Source: JBFXAN01 sp050184225 (lineage in GTDB: Bacteria > Chloroflexota > Dehalococcoidia > CAUJGQ01). Taken from it: a stretch of DNA of 28,702 bases. Within the stretch, counting starts at the first letter, position 1; every line of letters starts with the position of its first letter. The stretch covers positions 1 to 28,702 of the forward strand of contig JBFXAN010000077.1 in NCBI GenBank assembly GCA_050184225.1. Reading direction: 5' to 3'. Positions 15,876 to 24,043 of this stretch are shown one piece after another. Below the pieces are notes generated by a model, which was not told where the DNA came from, ran no database searches, and saw only the letters and a list, made by a program, of their open reading frames with translations. The position numbers were made by a program, and so were the translations under genes.

Positions 15876-18116
15876 CTAATCCGCGGCCACCGGTTCCATC
15901 GCCGGGAGGGCGTGCTGCTCCGGGTCACCCTCGATCCGCAGATCGGGGAGCCAGGTCAGCCACTTTGGCATGTACCAGTTCCAGTCGCCGAGCAGGGCCA
16001 TGCTGGCGGGGACGAGCACCGAGCGGATCACGGTCGCATCGAGGAGGACGGCGACCGCGAGGCCGAAGCCGGCCTGTTGCAGCATCACCAGGCGTCCGGC
16101 GGCGAAGCCGCCGAAGACGACGACCATGATCAGCGCCGCGCCGGTGATGATCCGGCCGGTCGATTGCAGTCCGACCGCGACCGACTCAGAGTTCCGGCCG
16201 GTGAGGACGAAGTGCTCCTTGATCCGGCTGAGCAGGAAGACGTGATAGTCCATGCTCAGGCCGAAGAGGATGGAGAAGAGGAACAGCGGCAACCACGCCT
16301 CGATCGTCTCGACCTGCTGGAAGCCGAACCAGGAGGCGCCGACACCCTCCTGGAAGACGAGCACGAGCAGACCGTAGGCGGCGCCGACGGAGAGCAGGTT
16401 CATCACCAGTGCCTTGACCGGCACGACGATCGAGCGGAAGGCGAGCAGCAGGAGGATGAAGGTGAGGCCGAGCACGAAGGCGAAGACGATCGGCGTGTAC
16501 TGCTCGGCAAGGTCAAAGAAGTCGAGGTTGAAGGCCTGTTCACCGGCGACGAGCACCTCCGCCGGAGCGCCGCTGAAGGCCCGCGGTACGATGTCGTCGC
16601 GCAGCCGGCGGATCGCTTCCTGTGCCTCGACGCCATCCGGCGCGATCGTCAGCGGCACCGAGATCAGGGTCAGATCGCCGGCCTCATTCGGCTGGACGGT
16701 CGCGGGACCGAACTCACCGTCCTGTCCGAGGGCGGTGACAAGCTGGTCGATGCCGCTCTGTACGCGCGGATCGGCGACGTTGCCATCGACCACGATCTCG
16801 ACCGGGGCGATCAGGCCGGCGGCGAAGTCTTCGCTGAGGATGCCGAAGGCGGTCTTCGCGTTGCCCTCCGGCAGACTGGAGGCGCCGTTTGCGCCGAGCT
16901 CGATGCGGAGATAGGGCAGCGTGCAGAGGACGAGCAGGCCGACGCTCAGGACGACGCTGATCACCGGACGCCCCATGACGACGCGCGTGATCCGTCCCCA
17001 GAAGCCCTTGTGGATCGTCTCGTGGTCGTACTGATCCTGGGCGGCGACGGCGGCCGCATCATATTTGCGGCGGCGCGGCCAGTCGATCCGGTCGCCGAGC
17101 AGGCTGAGCAATGCCGGAATCATCGTCAGCGTCGCCAGCACGGAGACGGCCACGACGACGATCGCGCCGAGACTGAGGCTGCGGTAGATGCTCGTTGGGA
17201 TAAGAAACATCCCGGCGAGCGCGAGCACGACGGTCAGACCGGAGAAGAAGACGGCGCGGCTGGCCGTGCCGCCGGCGACGCTGATCGCCTCGGTCTTCGG
17301 ACGGCCACGGCGGCGCTCCTCGCGGAACCGCTCGACGACGAACAGTGCGTAGTCGATGCCGACGGCGAGGCCGATCATCGTGATCATGTTGACAATGAAG
17401 AAGGACAGGTCATATTGCAGTCCGACCAGCGCGACGATGCCGATCGACACGCCGATCGAGACAAGAGCGAGGGCCACCGGCAGCAGGGCCGCGACCACCG
17501 CGCCGAAGACGACGACCAGCACGATCAACGCGACCGGCAGGCCGATGCCTTCACCCTTCTGCAGGTCTTCCTCAGAGATGTGGGTGAACTCTTCGTTGAG
17601 GCTGGCGGTACCGACCGTGAGCACCTCGAAGGTGGGGTCAGTGTTCGCAGCTTCGACGGTGGCGATGTACTCGGGCGCATTCTTGCCCGCCTCTTCAACG
17701 TCGCCGGCGAGGGTTACCGGAATGATCGTGGTATGCCGGTCCTCGGAGACGAGCTGCGGCATACCGGTCTGGTACGTGTTGAACGCGGACGCAACAACGC
17801 CGTCCAGTGCGGTGACCTGGTTGGTGACGCGATCGACGGCCTCGCGGAAGGCGGGGTCATCGACGGTTGCCGTTTCTGATCGGACGATGATCGTCTCGGT
17901 GTACGGCCGGGGACCGCGCAGGCGATCTTCCAGCAGTTGTTCACCGCGAACGGATTCGGGCTTATTGATGAAGTCGGCGGTCGAGGTGAGCGCGTCGCCG
18001 AGCCTGGGGGCGGCGATGCCCGCGAGGACGAGCAGGACCACCCATGCCCCGAGCACCCACCACGGGCGTCGTGCGCTCGCTCGCGCGAGACCTTCTGTGC
18101 TAAAACGGGATGCCAT
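15876..18116 (-). CDS. MMPL/RND-family membrane exporter
   Basis: Large inner-membrane transporter, 746 aa, of the MMPL branch of the RND superfamily, which export lipids, antibiotics or other hydrophobic compounds using the proton gradient. The two-fold plan is clear: helix 1 (WWVLGAWVVLLVLAGIAAP), a large outer loop, a helix block with GIDYALFVVERFREERRRG, a second outer loop, and a second block with SMDYHVFLLSRIKEHF. The paired GxDYxxF/xMDYxxFLLSR elements are MMPL hallmarks. AAGGAGG lies 8 nt before ATG 18116. The gene overlaps the 3' end of the TetR gene by 17 bp, so that regulator most likely controls it. The substrate is unknown. Confidence 0.93.
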   Translation of the reverse strand: MASRFSTEGLARASARRPWWVLGAWVVLLVLAGIAAPRLGDALTSTADFINKPESVRGEQLLEDRLRGPRPYTETIIVRSETATVDDPAFREAVDRVTNQVTALDGVVASAFNTYQTGMPQLVSEDRHTTIIPVTLAGDVEEAGKNAPEYIATVEAANTDPTFEVLTVGTASLNEEFTHISEEDLQKGEGIGLPVALIVLVVVFGAVVAALLPVALALVSIGVSIGIVALVGLQYDLSFFIVNMITMIGLAVGIDYALFVVERFREERRRGRPKTEAISVAGGTASRAVFFSGLTVVLALAGMFLIPTSIYRSLSLGAIVVVAVSVLATLTMIPALLSLLGDRIDWPRRRKYDAAAVAAQDQYDHETIHKGFWGRITRVVMGRPVISVVLSVGLLVLCTLPYLRIELGANGASSLPEGNAKTAFGILSEDFAAGLIAPVEIVVDGNVADPRVQSGIDQLVTALGQDGEFGPATVQPNEAGDLTLISVPLTIAPDGVEAQEAIRRLRDDIVPRAFSGAPAEVLVAGEQAFNLDFFDLAEQYTPIVFAFVLGLTFILLLLAFRSIVVPVKALVMNLLSVGAAYGLLVLVFQEGVGASWFGFQQVETIEAWLPLFLFSILFGLSMDYHVFLLSRIKEHFVLTGRNSESVAVGLQSTGRIITGAALIMVVVFGGFAAGRLVMLQQAGFGLAVAVLLDATVIRSVLVPASMALLGDWNWYMPKWLTWLPDLRIEGDPEQHALPAMEPVAAD

Positions 18117-18753
18117 TCGGCGTGCCTCCTTCAGGTGGCGTAGACGGCGGCGCGAAGCGCCGGAGCACGTCCGCGATCACCGTGAGCGTTCCTTCTCGGT
18201 CAATCTCCTCGTCGAAGTCCAGGGCTAGCAGATCCAATCCGATCCAGGCGCCGACCAGCGTCGTCGCCAGGTTGTGTGCATCGACGGCGGAATCGATCTC
18301 GCCGGTCTGCTGTGCTTCGCGAAGCAAGGACTCAATAAACGAGACGATTTGGACCAGCATTTCGTGACGCTCGGCCGCGAATGTCCCGCCGTAGCGGGCG
18401 GCGACGAGCGCCGATTCCAGACGGAGCATCGTCATGTCACGCTCGGCGGACGTCCCAAGCCGGTCCCATACCTGTCGCGCCGTGAGGTTGAGCACGGCGA
18501 GCGGCGAGGCCGTCTCCAGTCCGTCGGTATCGAACAGGGCAATGTTCTGCTCGATGCAAAAGTTGAGGGTCGCGAGGAGTAGGTGCTCTTTGCTGGGGAA
18601 GTAACGGTAGATTGCGCCGGCGCTGAGTCCGGCCGCCGCCGCGATCTCCTCCATGCGCGCGCCCTCGACGCCCTTCTGGACGAAGAGCCGGACCGCCGCG
18701 TCGCGGATCGCTTCCCGCCGCGCGTCAATGTGTGCTTGCGTGACTTTGCTCAC
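18100..18753 (-). CDS. TetR/AcrR family regulator of the MMPL exporter
   Basis: Likely local repressor, 217 aa. Helix-turn-helix at about 34-59: MEEIAAAAGLSAGAIYRYFP then SKEHLL. The C-terminal half (residues 80-200) is the ligand-binding helical bundle. It starts with GTG 18753, with GAGGGAG immediately upstream. It is transcribed ahead of the exporter and overlaps it, and a perfect palindrome at 18787-18806 lies 33 bp upstream, so autoregulation and control of export are likely, with the exported compound or a related hydrophobic molecule as inducer. Confidence 0.92.
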   Translation of the reverse strand: MSKVTQAHIDARREAIRDAAVRLFVQKGVEGARMEEIAAAAGLSAGAIYRYFPSKEHLLLATLNFCIEQNIALFDTDGLETASPLAVLNLTARQVWDRLGTSAERDMTMLRLESALVAARYGGTFAAERHEMLVQIVSFIESLLREAQQTGEIDSAVDAHNLATTLVGAWIGLDLLALDFDEEIDREGTLTVIADVLRRFAPPSTPPEGGTPNGIPF

Positions 18754-18786
18754 CGCTCCCTCGCAGCTCTCAAGTCTGGTCTTTGA

Positions 18787-18806
18787 GTGAATGACGATTC
18801 ATTCAC
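18787..18806 (-). promoter_or_regulatory. Palindromic TetR operator
   Basis: GTGAATGACGATTCATTCAC: two perfect 8-bp half-sites (GTGAATGA/TCATTCAC) around CGAT. Palindromes of this TGAATGA-n4-TCATTCA form are typical AcrR/TetR operators. It sits just upstream of the TetR-MMPL operon. Confidence 0.75.
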
Positions 18807-18991
18807 GTATTTCGTTGTAGCAGCCGATCGGCCGGCGCGTCATGGTCAGGTGAACATTGGTGGTTTTCTATGAGGTGGCGGACCGGGAGAGATGCTGGGA
18901 TTAATTGACCGTTTACGACGGCTGATCGCCCGTTAATCGCGTCCGCCTACGCTTGACTTGATGGGACGCCGTCGATCAGGAGAGGAAGGGC
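18807..18991. other. Divergent intergenic region
   Basis: 185 bp between the TetR operator and a small plus-strand gene. It presumably holds promoters for both sides. AT-rich GGGATTAATTGACC near 18896-18910 and CGTTAATC near 18932 are the only notable stretches; I cannot place -35/-10 boxes with confidence. Confidence 0.3.
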
Positions 18992-19309
18992 ATGCGGGCC
19001 GGAGAACCTCACATCCAGCAATCCCCGCCGGTGCAGCGCTGCACGATCCGCACGTCGAGCGGGCGATATGTCTCGGCAGGCATCGCCGTATTGATCGCCC
19101 GATCGGCCGGCACGGAGGCGTGCGTCACGGAGTTGACCGAGCCGGGCACGCTCCTGATGGCGTTCGTCGGGCGCGGCATCCGCCGATTCAACATCAGCCT
19201 GGAGGACGGCCGCGAGCTCGAGTCCGACCTGATCGGCACGGCATGGCATTCGTCGGGCCGGCGACTCTGCCGGTTTGCACTGACGACGCCGGTGGCGGCC
19301 GCATCGTGA
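18992..19309 (+). CDS. Hypothetical 105-aa protein
   Basis: I do not recognise this protein. It has a good GAGGAAGGG ribosome-binding site just before ATG 18992. The sequence is mixed: TSSGRYVSAGIAVLIARSAG, then ELTEPGTLLMAFVGRGIRRF, then NISLEDGRELESDLIGTAWH and RRLCRFALTTP, suggesting a small beta-rich cytoplasmic fold with one Cys near each end (Cys17, Cys44 and Cys94 region). No membrane helix or signal is convincing. It has no clear operon partner; it converges on the 46-aa gene at 19329. Antisense frames are also open here, so coding status is probable rather than certain. Confidence 0.5.
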   Translation: MRAGEPHIQQSPPVQRCTIRTSSGRYVSAGIAVLIARSAGTEACVTELTEPGTLLMAFVGRGIRRFNISLEDGRELESDLIGTAWHSSGRRLCRFALTTPVAAAS

Positions 19310-19328
19310 CGGTGCATGCTGTCCCAGC

Positions 19329-19469
19329 TTAGTTCTGCGCGCTCGCCGCGGTAGCGGCCGCACGCAATCGCCGGGCGAGGTCGAACACGCGAATTCGGTC
19401 GGCCTCGCGGCGCCGCTCCTTCTCGATCTGAAACCACTCGTCCAAACTCACCGTTGCCCTGCGTTCCAC
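19329..19469 (-). CDS. Small 46-aa charged helical protein
   Basis: A short gene starting with GTG at 19469: AGGAGG at 19476-19481 lies 6 nt upstream, an excellent ribosome-binding site. The product is ERRATVSLDEWFQIEKERRR then EADRIRVFDLARRLRAAATA, a strongly charged sequence that should form one long helix. A TAA stop follows. I know no function; a DNA- or protein-binding small helix is possible. It converges on the 105-aa gene, with 19 bp between stops. The strong site and helix-like composition support coding; conservation has not been tested. Confidence 0.55.
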   Translation of the reverse strand: MERRATVSLDEWFQIEKERRREADRIRVFDLARRLRAAATAASAQN

Positions 19470-19521
19470 GGCGATCCTCCTGAGGTGTCATACTCTCAGG
19501 TTGGCGCGACCGCCAGGACAT

Positions 19522-19555
19522 TGCACCGGACAGCGGTCTGAAGCGGTCCGGTGCA
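19522..19555 (-). terminator. Hairpin downstream of the LLM oxidoreductase gene
   Basis: TGCACCGGAC (19522-19531) pairs perfectly with 19546-19555 across a 14-nt loop, 45 bp past the stop of the LLM gene. There is no T-run. It may end that transcript or form part of the leader of the 46-aa gene. Confidence 0.5.
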
Positions 19556-19599
19556 TCAGGTCGTGGTCGGTTGGTACCTTCGGCCGGGATCGACGCTCG

Positions 19600-20496
19600 C
19601 TATCGGAAGGGCGCGGCGACCTCGTTGATGAACCGGTCGAGCACCGCGGTGCGCTGCTCGCCTCGGCCGAGCGTACCGTCCGGGATGATCAGTTCATCGA
19701 CGCCGGCTTCGTCGTACTGACGGACGATCGCTTGAAGCTGCTCGACGTTGCCCGCGATCACGGGCCGTCCGGGCACGGCCGACTTTGCGACCACCTCGGG
19801 GTCGTCGCTGAGGACCAGGAGTGCCTGCGCGGAGCGGTGGATCGTCTTCGGGTTACGGCCCAGATTGGCACAGTGTTGATCGAGGATCGCCATCTTGCGC
19901 TTCAGTACATCCGGCGTTCCCCAGACGTTCCACTCGTCCGCATACTGCGCGGCGATCCGCATCGTCACCTTCTCGCCACCGCCGCCGATCAACAGTGGCA
20001 GCGGCTGCTGGATCGGTTTCGGCGCCAAAGGTGCATCCTCAAGCTGATAGTAGCGGCCGGCAAAGGTGGTGCGGTCGTTGGTGAAGAGGCTGGTGACGAC
20101 CTGGCAGGCCTCCTCCAGACGGCGCAGCCGGCCGCCGACCGTGTAGAACGGGATACCGTAGGCAGCGTGCTCGTTCTCCTGCCAGCCGGCGCCGAGTCCG
20201 AGGACGAGGCGGCCACCGCTGATGATGTCCACGCCGGCGGCCATTTTGGCGAGGACCGCCGGGTCGCGATAGGTGTTTCCCGTCACCAGCGTTCCGATGC
20301 GCACACGCGGCACGAGTGCTGCCAGCCCGGCGATCGTGGTCCACGCCTCGCCGACCGGCGGGCTGGTGTTGGCGGCGTTCGGCATGAAGTGGTCGGCGAA
20401 CCAGATGCCGTCCCAGCCGGTCGACTCGGCGTGCCGGCAAACGTCGACCAACTCGCTCCACGGATTGCCCGCTCCGGGCCAATAGCTGAACCGCAT
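19600..20496 (-). CDS. LLM-class F420-dependent oxidoreductase
   Basis: Luciferase-like TIM-barrel oxidoreductase, 298 aa, which probably uses coenzyme F420. Typical family elements appear in order: HAESTGWDGIWFADHFMP, RVRIGTLVTGNTYRDPAVLA, KMAAGVDIISGGRLVLGLGA with GWQENEH, YGIPF, and LPLLIGGGGEKVTMRIAAQY. GLGAGWQENEHxAYG is the signature of the F420-dependent subgroup. GAGGGA lies before the ATG at 20496. It appears monocistronic. The substrate is unknown. The Ddn-like gene at 22258 also suggests an F420-using organism. Confidence 0.9.
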   Translation of the reverse strand: MRFSYWPGAGNPWSELVDVCRHAESTGWDGIWFADHFMPNAANTSPPVGEAWTTIAGLAALVPRVRIGTLVTGNTYRDPAVLAKMAAGVDIISGGRLVLGLGAGWQENEHAAYGIPFYTVGGRLRRLEEACQVVTSLFTNDRTTFAGRYYQLEDAPLAPKPIQQPLPLLIGGGGEKVTMRIAAQYADEWNVWGTPDVLKRKMAILDQHCANLGRNPKTIHRSAQALLVLSDDPEVVAKSAVPGRPVIAGNVEQLQAIVRQYDEAGVDELIIPDGTLGRGEQRTAVLDRFINEVAAPFR

Positions 20497-20668
20497 GTGC
20501 TGTCCCTCAGGTGATAGTCGCAGCGCATCATATCAGGGCGGCCGGATTCGAGCGGCGGAACGCGAAACCAGCATCACATAGATCTCGCGCGTAGCGATTC
20601 GTATCGTGACGTCGCTGAGTCGCGGGCATTCAATGCGTGTTTGACCCTGGAGGCCATCAATCGCCCCT

Positions 20669-20740
20669 GTCATCCTGAGCGAAGCGAAGGATCTCGGACG
20701 TTATCAGGCCTCCGAGATCCTTCGCTTCGTTCAGGATGAC
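20669..20740. repeat. 30-bp inverted repeat element
   Basis: Two 30-bp arms (20669-20698 and 20711-20740) are complementary at 29 of 30 positions around a 12-nt loop. Each arm starts at its outer end with GTCATCCTGA and contains GCGAAGCGAAGGATCTC. The core is shared with the element at 27890-27972, so it is probably a dispersed genomic repeat. It lies between the LLM gene start and the stop of the dienelactone hydrolase gene, where it could also act as a terminator. The remaining bases of the 20497-20785 gap show no gene. Confidence 0.85.
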
Positions 20741-20785
20741 ACCGTTGCTACTGCATCGTTGGCGACAACGATTTTTGGGGCCGGC

Positions 20786-21472
20786 TCAGATGTGAAGATG
20801 CTTCTTGAACCAGCCGACGGTTCTCTGCCAGGCGTCCTGAGAGGCTTCCGGTTTGTGGACTTCTGCCCGCTCGTCGTTGAAGAAGGCGTGGTCGGCACCC
20901 TCGTAGATCTTGAAGTCGGTCTCTACACCGCGCTGCTTGATCTGCTCCTCCAGCGTGGCCACCGCTGCCGGCGGCGCGTACTCATCAAGCTCGGCGAAGT
21001 TGCCCATCACCGGCGCCTTGAGTTGATCGAGGTCGGGATTGACGCTCGGATGGATACCGTAGAAGTCGACGACCGCGCCGATCGTGTCCGGGGCGACGGT
21101 CGCCGCGTAGAGCGCCAGCTGACCGCCCATGCAGAAGCCGACGACGCCGACGGCATTGCCGGATGCGCCGCCCTCGTCGAGGAGATATCTGGAGGCGCCG
21201 CGCAGATCCTTGGCGACTCGGTCGATATCCAGCGCCATCATCAGCTTGCCGGCGTCATCCGGCTCCTCGGCGGATTGACCGTGATAGAGATCCGGCGCCA
21301 GAGCAACGAAACCCTCCGCGGCGAAGCGATCGGCGACATCGGTGATGTGCGGTACGAGTCCCCACCACTCTTGAATCACGATCACGCCCGGGCCGCTGCC
21401 ACCCGCCGGCGCCGCCAGGTAGCCCTCGGTCGTGCTGCCGTTGGCTTGGAATTGCACCTTCTTGCCAGGCAT
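20786..21472 (-). CDS. Dienelactone hydrolase family protein
   Basis: Alpha/beta-hydrolase, 228 aa, of the carboxymethylenebutenolidase type. The Cys-Asp-His triad is visible: nucleophile Cys114 in GFCMGG, Asp163 in AELDEY and His195 in GADHAFFND. IQEWWGL (33-39) with Glu35 is the family's substrate-side motif. AAGGAG lies about 7 nt before ATG 21472. It could open lactones such as dienelactone in aromatic degradation, but many members have other ester or lactone substrates. It is 55 bp after the GIN-domain lipoprotein gene on the same strand and may be co-transcribed with it. Confidence 0.9.
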   Translation of the reverse strand: MPGKKVQFQANGSTTEGYLAAPAGGSGPGVIVIQEWWGLVPHITDVADRFAAEGFVALAPDLYHGQSAEEPDDAGKLMMALDIDRVAKDLRGASRYLLDEGGASGNAVGVVGFCMGGQLALYAATVAPDTIGAVVDFYGIHPSVNPDLDQLKAPVMGNFAELDEYAPPAAVATLEEQIKQRGVETDFKIYEGADHAFFNDERAEVHKPEASQDAWQRTVGWFKKHLHI

Positions 21473-21527
21473 TGATCTGCTCCTTTGGTTGCTGCTGCCA
21501 CGATTCTACCAACGTGCCGGACCGTTC

Positions 21528-22226
21528 CTATCGCTGCCGCACGCTGCTCGCTCCGCTCGCTCTCACGCTGACCTCTGGGTTGCCGGCGTAGGTGATCGTC
21601 GAAGCCCCGGAGGCGCTGCCGGTGAGCCGGTCCGACACCGTCACCTCGATCGTCGAGGCGCCAGTCGCGTCAACATCCGCTGTTTCGGCGGCGAGGTCTT
21701 CCAGTCTCATGCGCGAGGCGCCGCTCGCCTCCGCCTTGACGTCGCCGGCTATGCCGCTGACGCGTAACGTCGAGGCGCCGCTCGCCCGTAGGTTCATCTC
21801 ATCGACGTCGACGCCGGTGACGGTCACCGTCGAGGCGCCGCTGATGCCAATCCAATCCAATTCCGGCACGACGATCTCAACACGGAGTGGCACGCTGCTG
21901 TTGTAGCTCCGCTCCGGTTCGACCGTGAGCCGGTTGCTGCTCACATCGGTCTTGATGATCGGCACGACATTGTCGTCGCCGGTGATCGCGACCGATTGCG
22001 GCTGACCGATGCGCACCTGTGCCTCGATCGCACCGCGGACGCTTAATTCCGTGAATGGGGCGACGCTGCGCTGTTCCGTGGCCGATTGGCCCGATCCGTC
22101 AACCTCATCGCGACAGGCAGCGGCAGCGACCAGCGTACATGCAATCAACAGCAACGCCCCGACACCCGCGCGGCTACCGAGTCCGAGCCTCATGCTTCGA
22201 GGGGGTGATTGAGACGGCAAGGTCAT
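21528..22226 (-). CDS. GIN-domain (DUF2807) beta-helix lipoprotein
   Basis: Predicted surface lipoprotein, 232 aa. A hydrophobic signal ends in LVAAAAC, Cys38 being the likely lipid site. RSVAPFTELSVRGAIEAQVR and LTVEPERSYN then LRVEIVVPEL mark the head GIN domain (DUF2807). The C-terminal half has six turns marked by SGAST/TGAST: GISGASTVTV, RASGASTLRV, EASGASRMRL, DATGASTIEV, SASGASTITY and RASGASSVRQ, spaced about 20 residues, as in a right-handed beta-helix. ATG 22226 is preferred because GGAGGTG lies 9 nt upstream; a GTG at 22238 would overlap that site. Members occur in many phyla without a firm function; adhesion or envelope stress are guesses. Confidence 0.88.
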   Translation of the reverse strand: MTLPSQSPPRSMRLGLGSRAGVGALLLIACTLVAAAACRDEVDGSGQSATEQRSVAPFTELSVRGAIEAQVRIGQPQSVAITGDDNVVPIIKTDVSSNRLTVEPERSYNSSVPLRVEIVVPELDWIGISGASTVTVTGVDVDEMNLRASGASTLRVSGIAGDVKAEASGASRMRLEDLAAETADVDATGASTIEVTVSDRLTGSASGASTITYAGNPEVSVRASGASSVRQR

Positions 22227-22257
22227 GCCTGATGACACCTCCGTAAGAGATTTCCGG

Positions 22258-22620
22258 TCAGGATAGATCGAGGTCGATCGCGATGGGCAACGCCCTCCGG
22301 CCCCAGTTTGTCAGATCACTCTGGTCACGCGGTCCATATTTGGTCACCAGCAGGGCGCGCGCATGGCGGTCTTCATCGCTACCATCGATCACCCGGGCCG
22401 CGCCGGTGAAGATCGTCTCCTGAATCCTGACGGTGACACGTGGTGTTCGGCGGAGATTCCTCACCCAATCCGCCCGCTCTCCACCGCCGGCCAGCAGATA
22501 GAGCGTGCCTCCGGTAAGGCCAAACCAGATCTCGATCGTGTGCGGGCGGCCGCTGGTGCGGCCGGTTGTGGTGAGGTAGCAATAGTCCTCATCGCTCATC
22601 GTCGGGCTGAGCGGCGGCAT
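22258..22620 (-). CDS. Nitroreductase-family deazaflavin-dependent oxidoreductase (Ddn-like)
   Basis: Small split-barrel protein, 120 aa, of the Ddn/FDOR family that uses coenzyme F420. The family core YLTTTGRTSGRPHTIEIWFG, then YLLAGGGERADWVRNLRRTP and RVTVRI, is well preserved; the T-x-GR-x-SG-x-x-R/H block contacts the deazaflavin. The C-terminal VTKYGP segment also fits. GGGAGG upstream supports ATG 22620; a GTG at 22659 has no site. Substrate unknown; relatives reduce nitroaromatics, quinones or other compounds. It lies 31 bp ahead of the GIN lipoprotein gene on the same strand, so the three genes 22620-20786 may form one operon. Confidence 0.87.
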   Translation of the reverse strand: MPPLSPTMSDEDYCYLTTTGRTSGRPHTIEIWFGLTGGTLYLLAGGGERADWVRNLRRTPRVTVRIQETIFTGAARVIDGSDEDRHARALLVTKYGPRDQSDLTNWGRRALPIAIDLDLS

Positions 22621-22684
22621 GGTGCCTCCCGTGGATGATGATCGGTGCTCGCGGTTCACGGTACCACGGTGAGGGGGCTCGGTG

Positions 22685-22712
22685 GCCCCTCCTCAACACT
22701 TTGAGGAGGGGC
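22685..22712 (-). terminator. Terminator after the CoA-transferase pair
   Basis: GCCCCTCCTCAA (22685-22696) pairs perfectly over 12 bp with 22701-22712 around a 4-nt loop, directly after the CoA-transferase stop at 22721. It is a compact, very stable hairpin, without a T-run. Confidence 0.75.
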
Positions 22713-22720
22713 AGTGTGCA

Positions 22721-24043
22721 TCATCGGCCGCGGTTGAGAACCTCATCGGCGTATTCGTCGGTGATGTGGCCTCGATCGCGGAGTTGCTCCCGTTCGTGCT
22801 CCGTGAGGCCGAGCAGGTCGGTGTAGACGTAGTCGTTGTGTTCGCCGAAGGCAGCGGGAGGCGTGCGCAGGCCGGCATCGGAGCGGGAGAAGCGATAGGG
22901 CGGTGTGTGGAACGGCGTTTCGGGATAGTCCGGCGTCGCGGGTAGGGTCTGCCACATGCCTGTGGCGGCAAGATGCGGATCGTGTGCCGCGTCGCCGGCG
23001 TTGAGTACCGGTCCGGCGGTGACCCCGGCGGCCTGGAGTTGGTGGAAGAGTTCGGTCATGTCGCGATCCCGAGTCCAGGAAGTGATGCGTTCCTCGATCA
23101 TCGCCTCAGCAGTGGTGCGTCCCTCCGCCGTCGCGAGCATGGGGTCCGTCGCCCAGGCGGGACTGCCCATCACCGCGACGAGAGCGGACCACTCACCGTC
23201 GTCGCGGCAGGAGATCGCGATCCAGCGGTCGTCGCCGCGCGCGGGGAAGACGCCGTTGGGCACGAAGCCCTCGATGCTGCGGTTGCCGATCGTCGTGGCC
23301 ACACGGCCGTTCCAGGCGGCGTCGAGCAGCGCCTGGGGGAACATCTGGGCGGAGCACTCCAGCTGCGACAACTCGATCGTCTGACCTTCGCCGGTGCGCC
23401 GGCGGTGGCGTAGGGCGGCGAGGAGCGCGATCGCGCCGTGCATGCCGGCGAAGAAGTCGCCGGCAAAGATCTGTGTGTTGCTCGACGGCGCCGAATCCGG
23501 ATAGCCGCGGAGCACGGTCGCGCCGGCAACGCTGTCGATGTGGGCGCCGTAGCCTCGACCCTCGACGTAGTCACCGCTGCGGCCGTAGGCGGGCATATGC
23601 AGGATGACGATATCCGGCCGCCGCGAGCGCACGGTCGCGTCGTCCAGACCGAGGCGTTCGAGCGTGCCGATCGCCAGGTTCTCGGCGATCGCGTCGCTGA
23701 TCTGGATCAGCGTCTTCACCAGGGCGACACCCTCCGGCCGGCGGCTATCGACCGTGAAGGAACGCTTGTTGCGGATGACGTGAATGAAGGCAGGGCTGTT
23801 GTTCCAGGGACGTGGACCGGGGTCGCCGTTGGGATGACCGCCCATCCACGGCGGCATCATCTGCGCCTGTGCCGGCGGGATGCGCGGCGCGGCGGCGCGC
23901 GTCATCGGATTCCAGATGAAAGGGTTCTCGACCTTGATACAGTCGGCGCCCAGATCGGCGAGGTACATCGTCGCCGACTGCCCTGCCCAGACGGCGGAGA
24001 AATCGCAGATGCGCACGCCCGCGAGGGGCAGAAACTCGTTCAT
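22721..24043 (-). CDS. CaiB/BaiF family (class III) CoA-transferase, second of a pair
   Basis: Moves CoA between carboxylic acids, 440 aa. The N-terminus LPLAGVRICDFSAVWAGQSA then LADLGADCIKVENP is the family's opening. YGAHIDSVAGATVLRGYPDS occupies the place of the catalytic-Asp region, and EGQTIELSQLECSAQM is the usual SQ-x-E helix. C-terminal FGEHNDYVYTDLLGL is also typical. The start is ATG 24043, which overlaps the stop of the upstream paralogue (ATGA); the frame stays open to 24157 only as a shadow. The tight pairing suggests a heteromer. Substrates cannot be deduced. Confidence 0.9.
   Translation of the reverse strand: MNEFLPLAGVRICDFSAVWAGQSATMYLADLGADCIKVENPFIWNPMTRAAAPRIPPAQAQMMPPWMGGHPNGDPGPRPWNNSPAFIHVIRNKRSFTVDSRRPEGVALVKTLIQISDAIAENLAIGTLERLGLDDATVRSRRPDIVILHMPAYGRSGDYVEGRGYGAHIDSVAGATVLRGYPDSAPSSNTQIFAGDFFAGMHGAIALLAALRHRRRTGEGQTIELSQLECSAQMFPQALLDAAWNGRVATTIGNRSIEGFVPNGVFPARGDDRWIAISCRDDGEWSALVAVMGSPAWATDPMLATAEGRTTAEAMIEERITSWTRDRDMTELFHQLQAAGVTAGPVLNAGDAAHDPHLAATGMWQTLPATPDYPETPFHTPPYRFSRSDAGLRTPPAAFGEHNDYVYTDLLGLTEHEREQLRDRGHITDEYADEVLNRGR

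Noticed and set aside
15789..17879. 696-aa plus-strand open frame opposite the MMPL gene
   Set aside because: It is the antisense shadow of a clear MMPL transporter, rich in Asp/Arg/His with no domain pattern; long antisense frames are common in high-GC DNA.
19009..19521. 170-aa minus-strand frame over the two small genes
   Set aside because: Composition is low-complexity Arg-rich, and the better ribosome-binding sites belong to the 105-aa and 46-aa frames.
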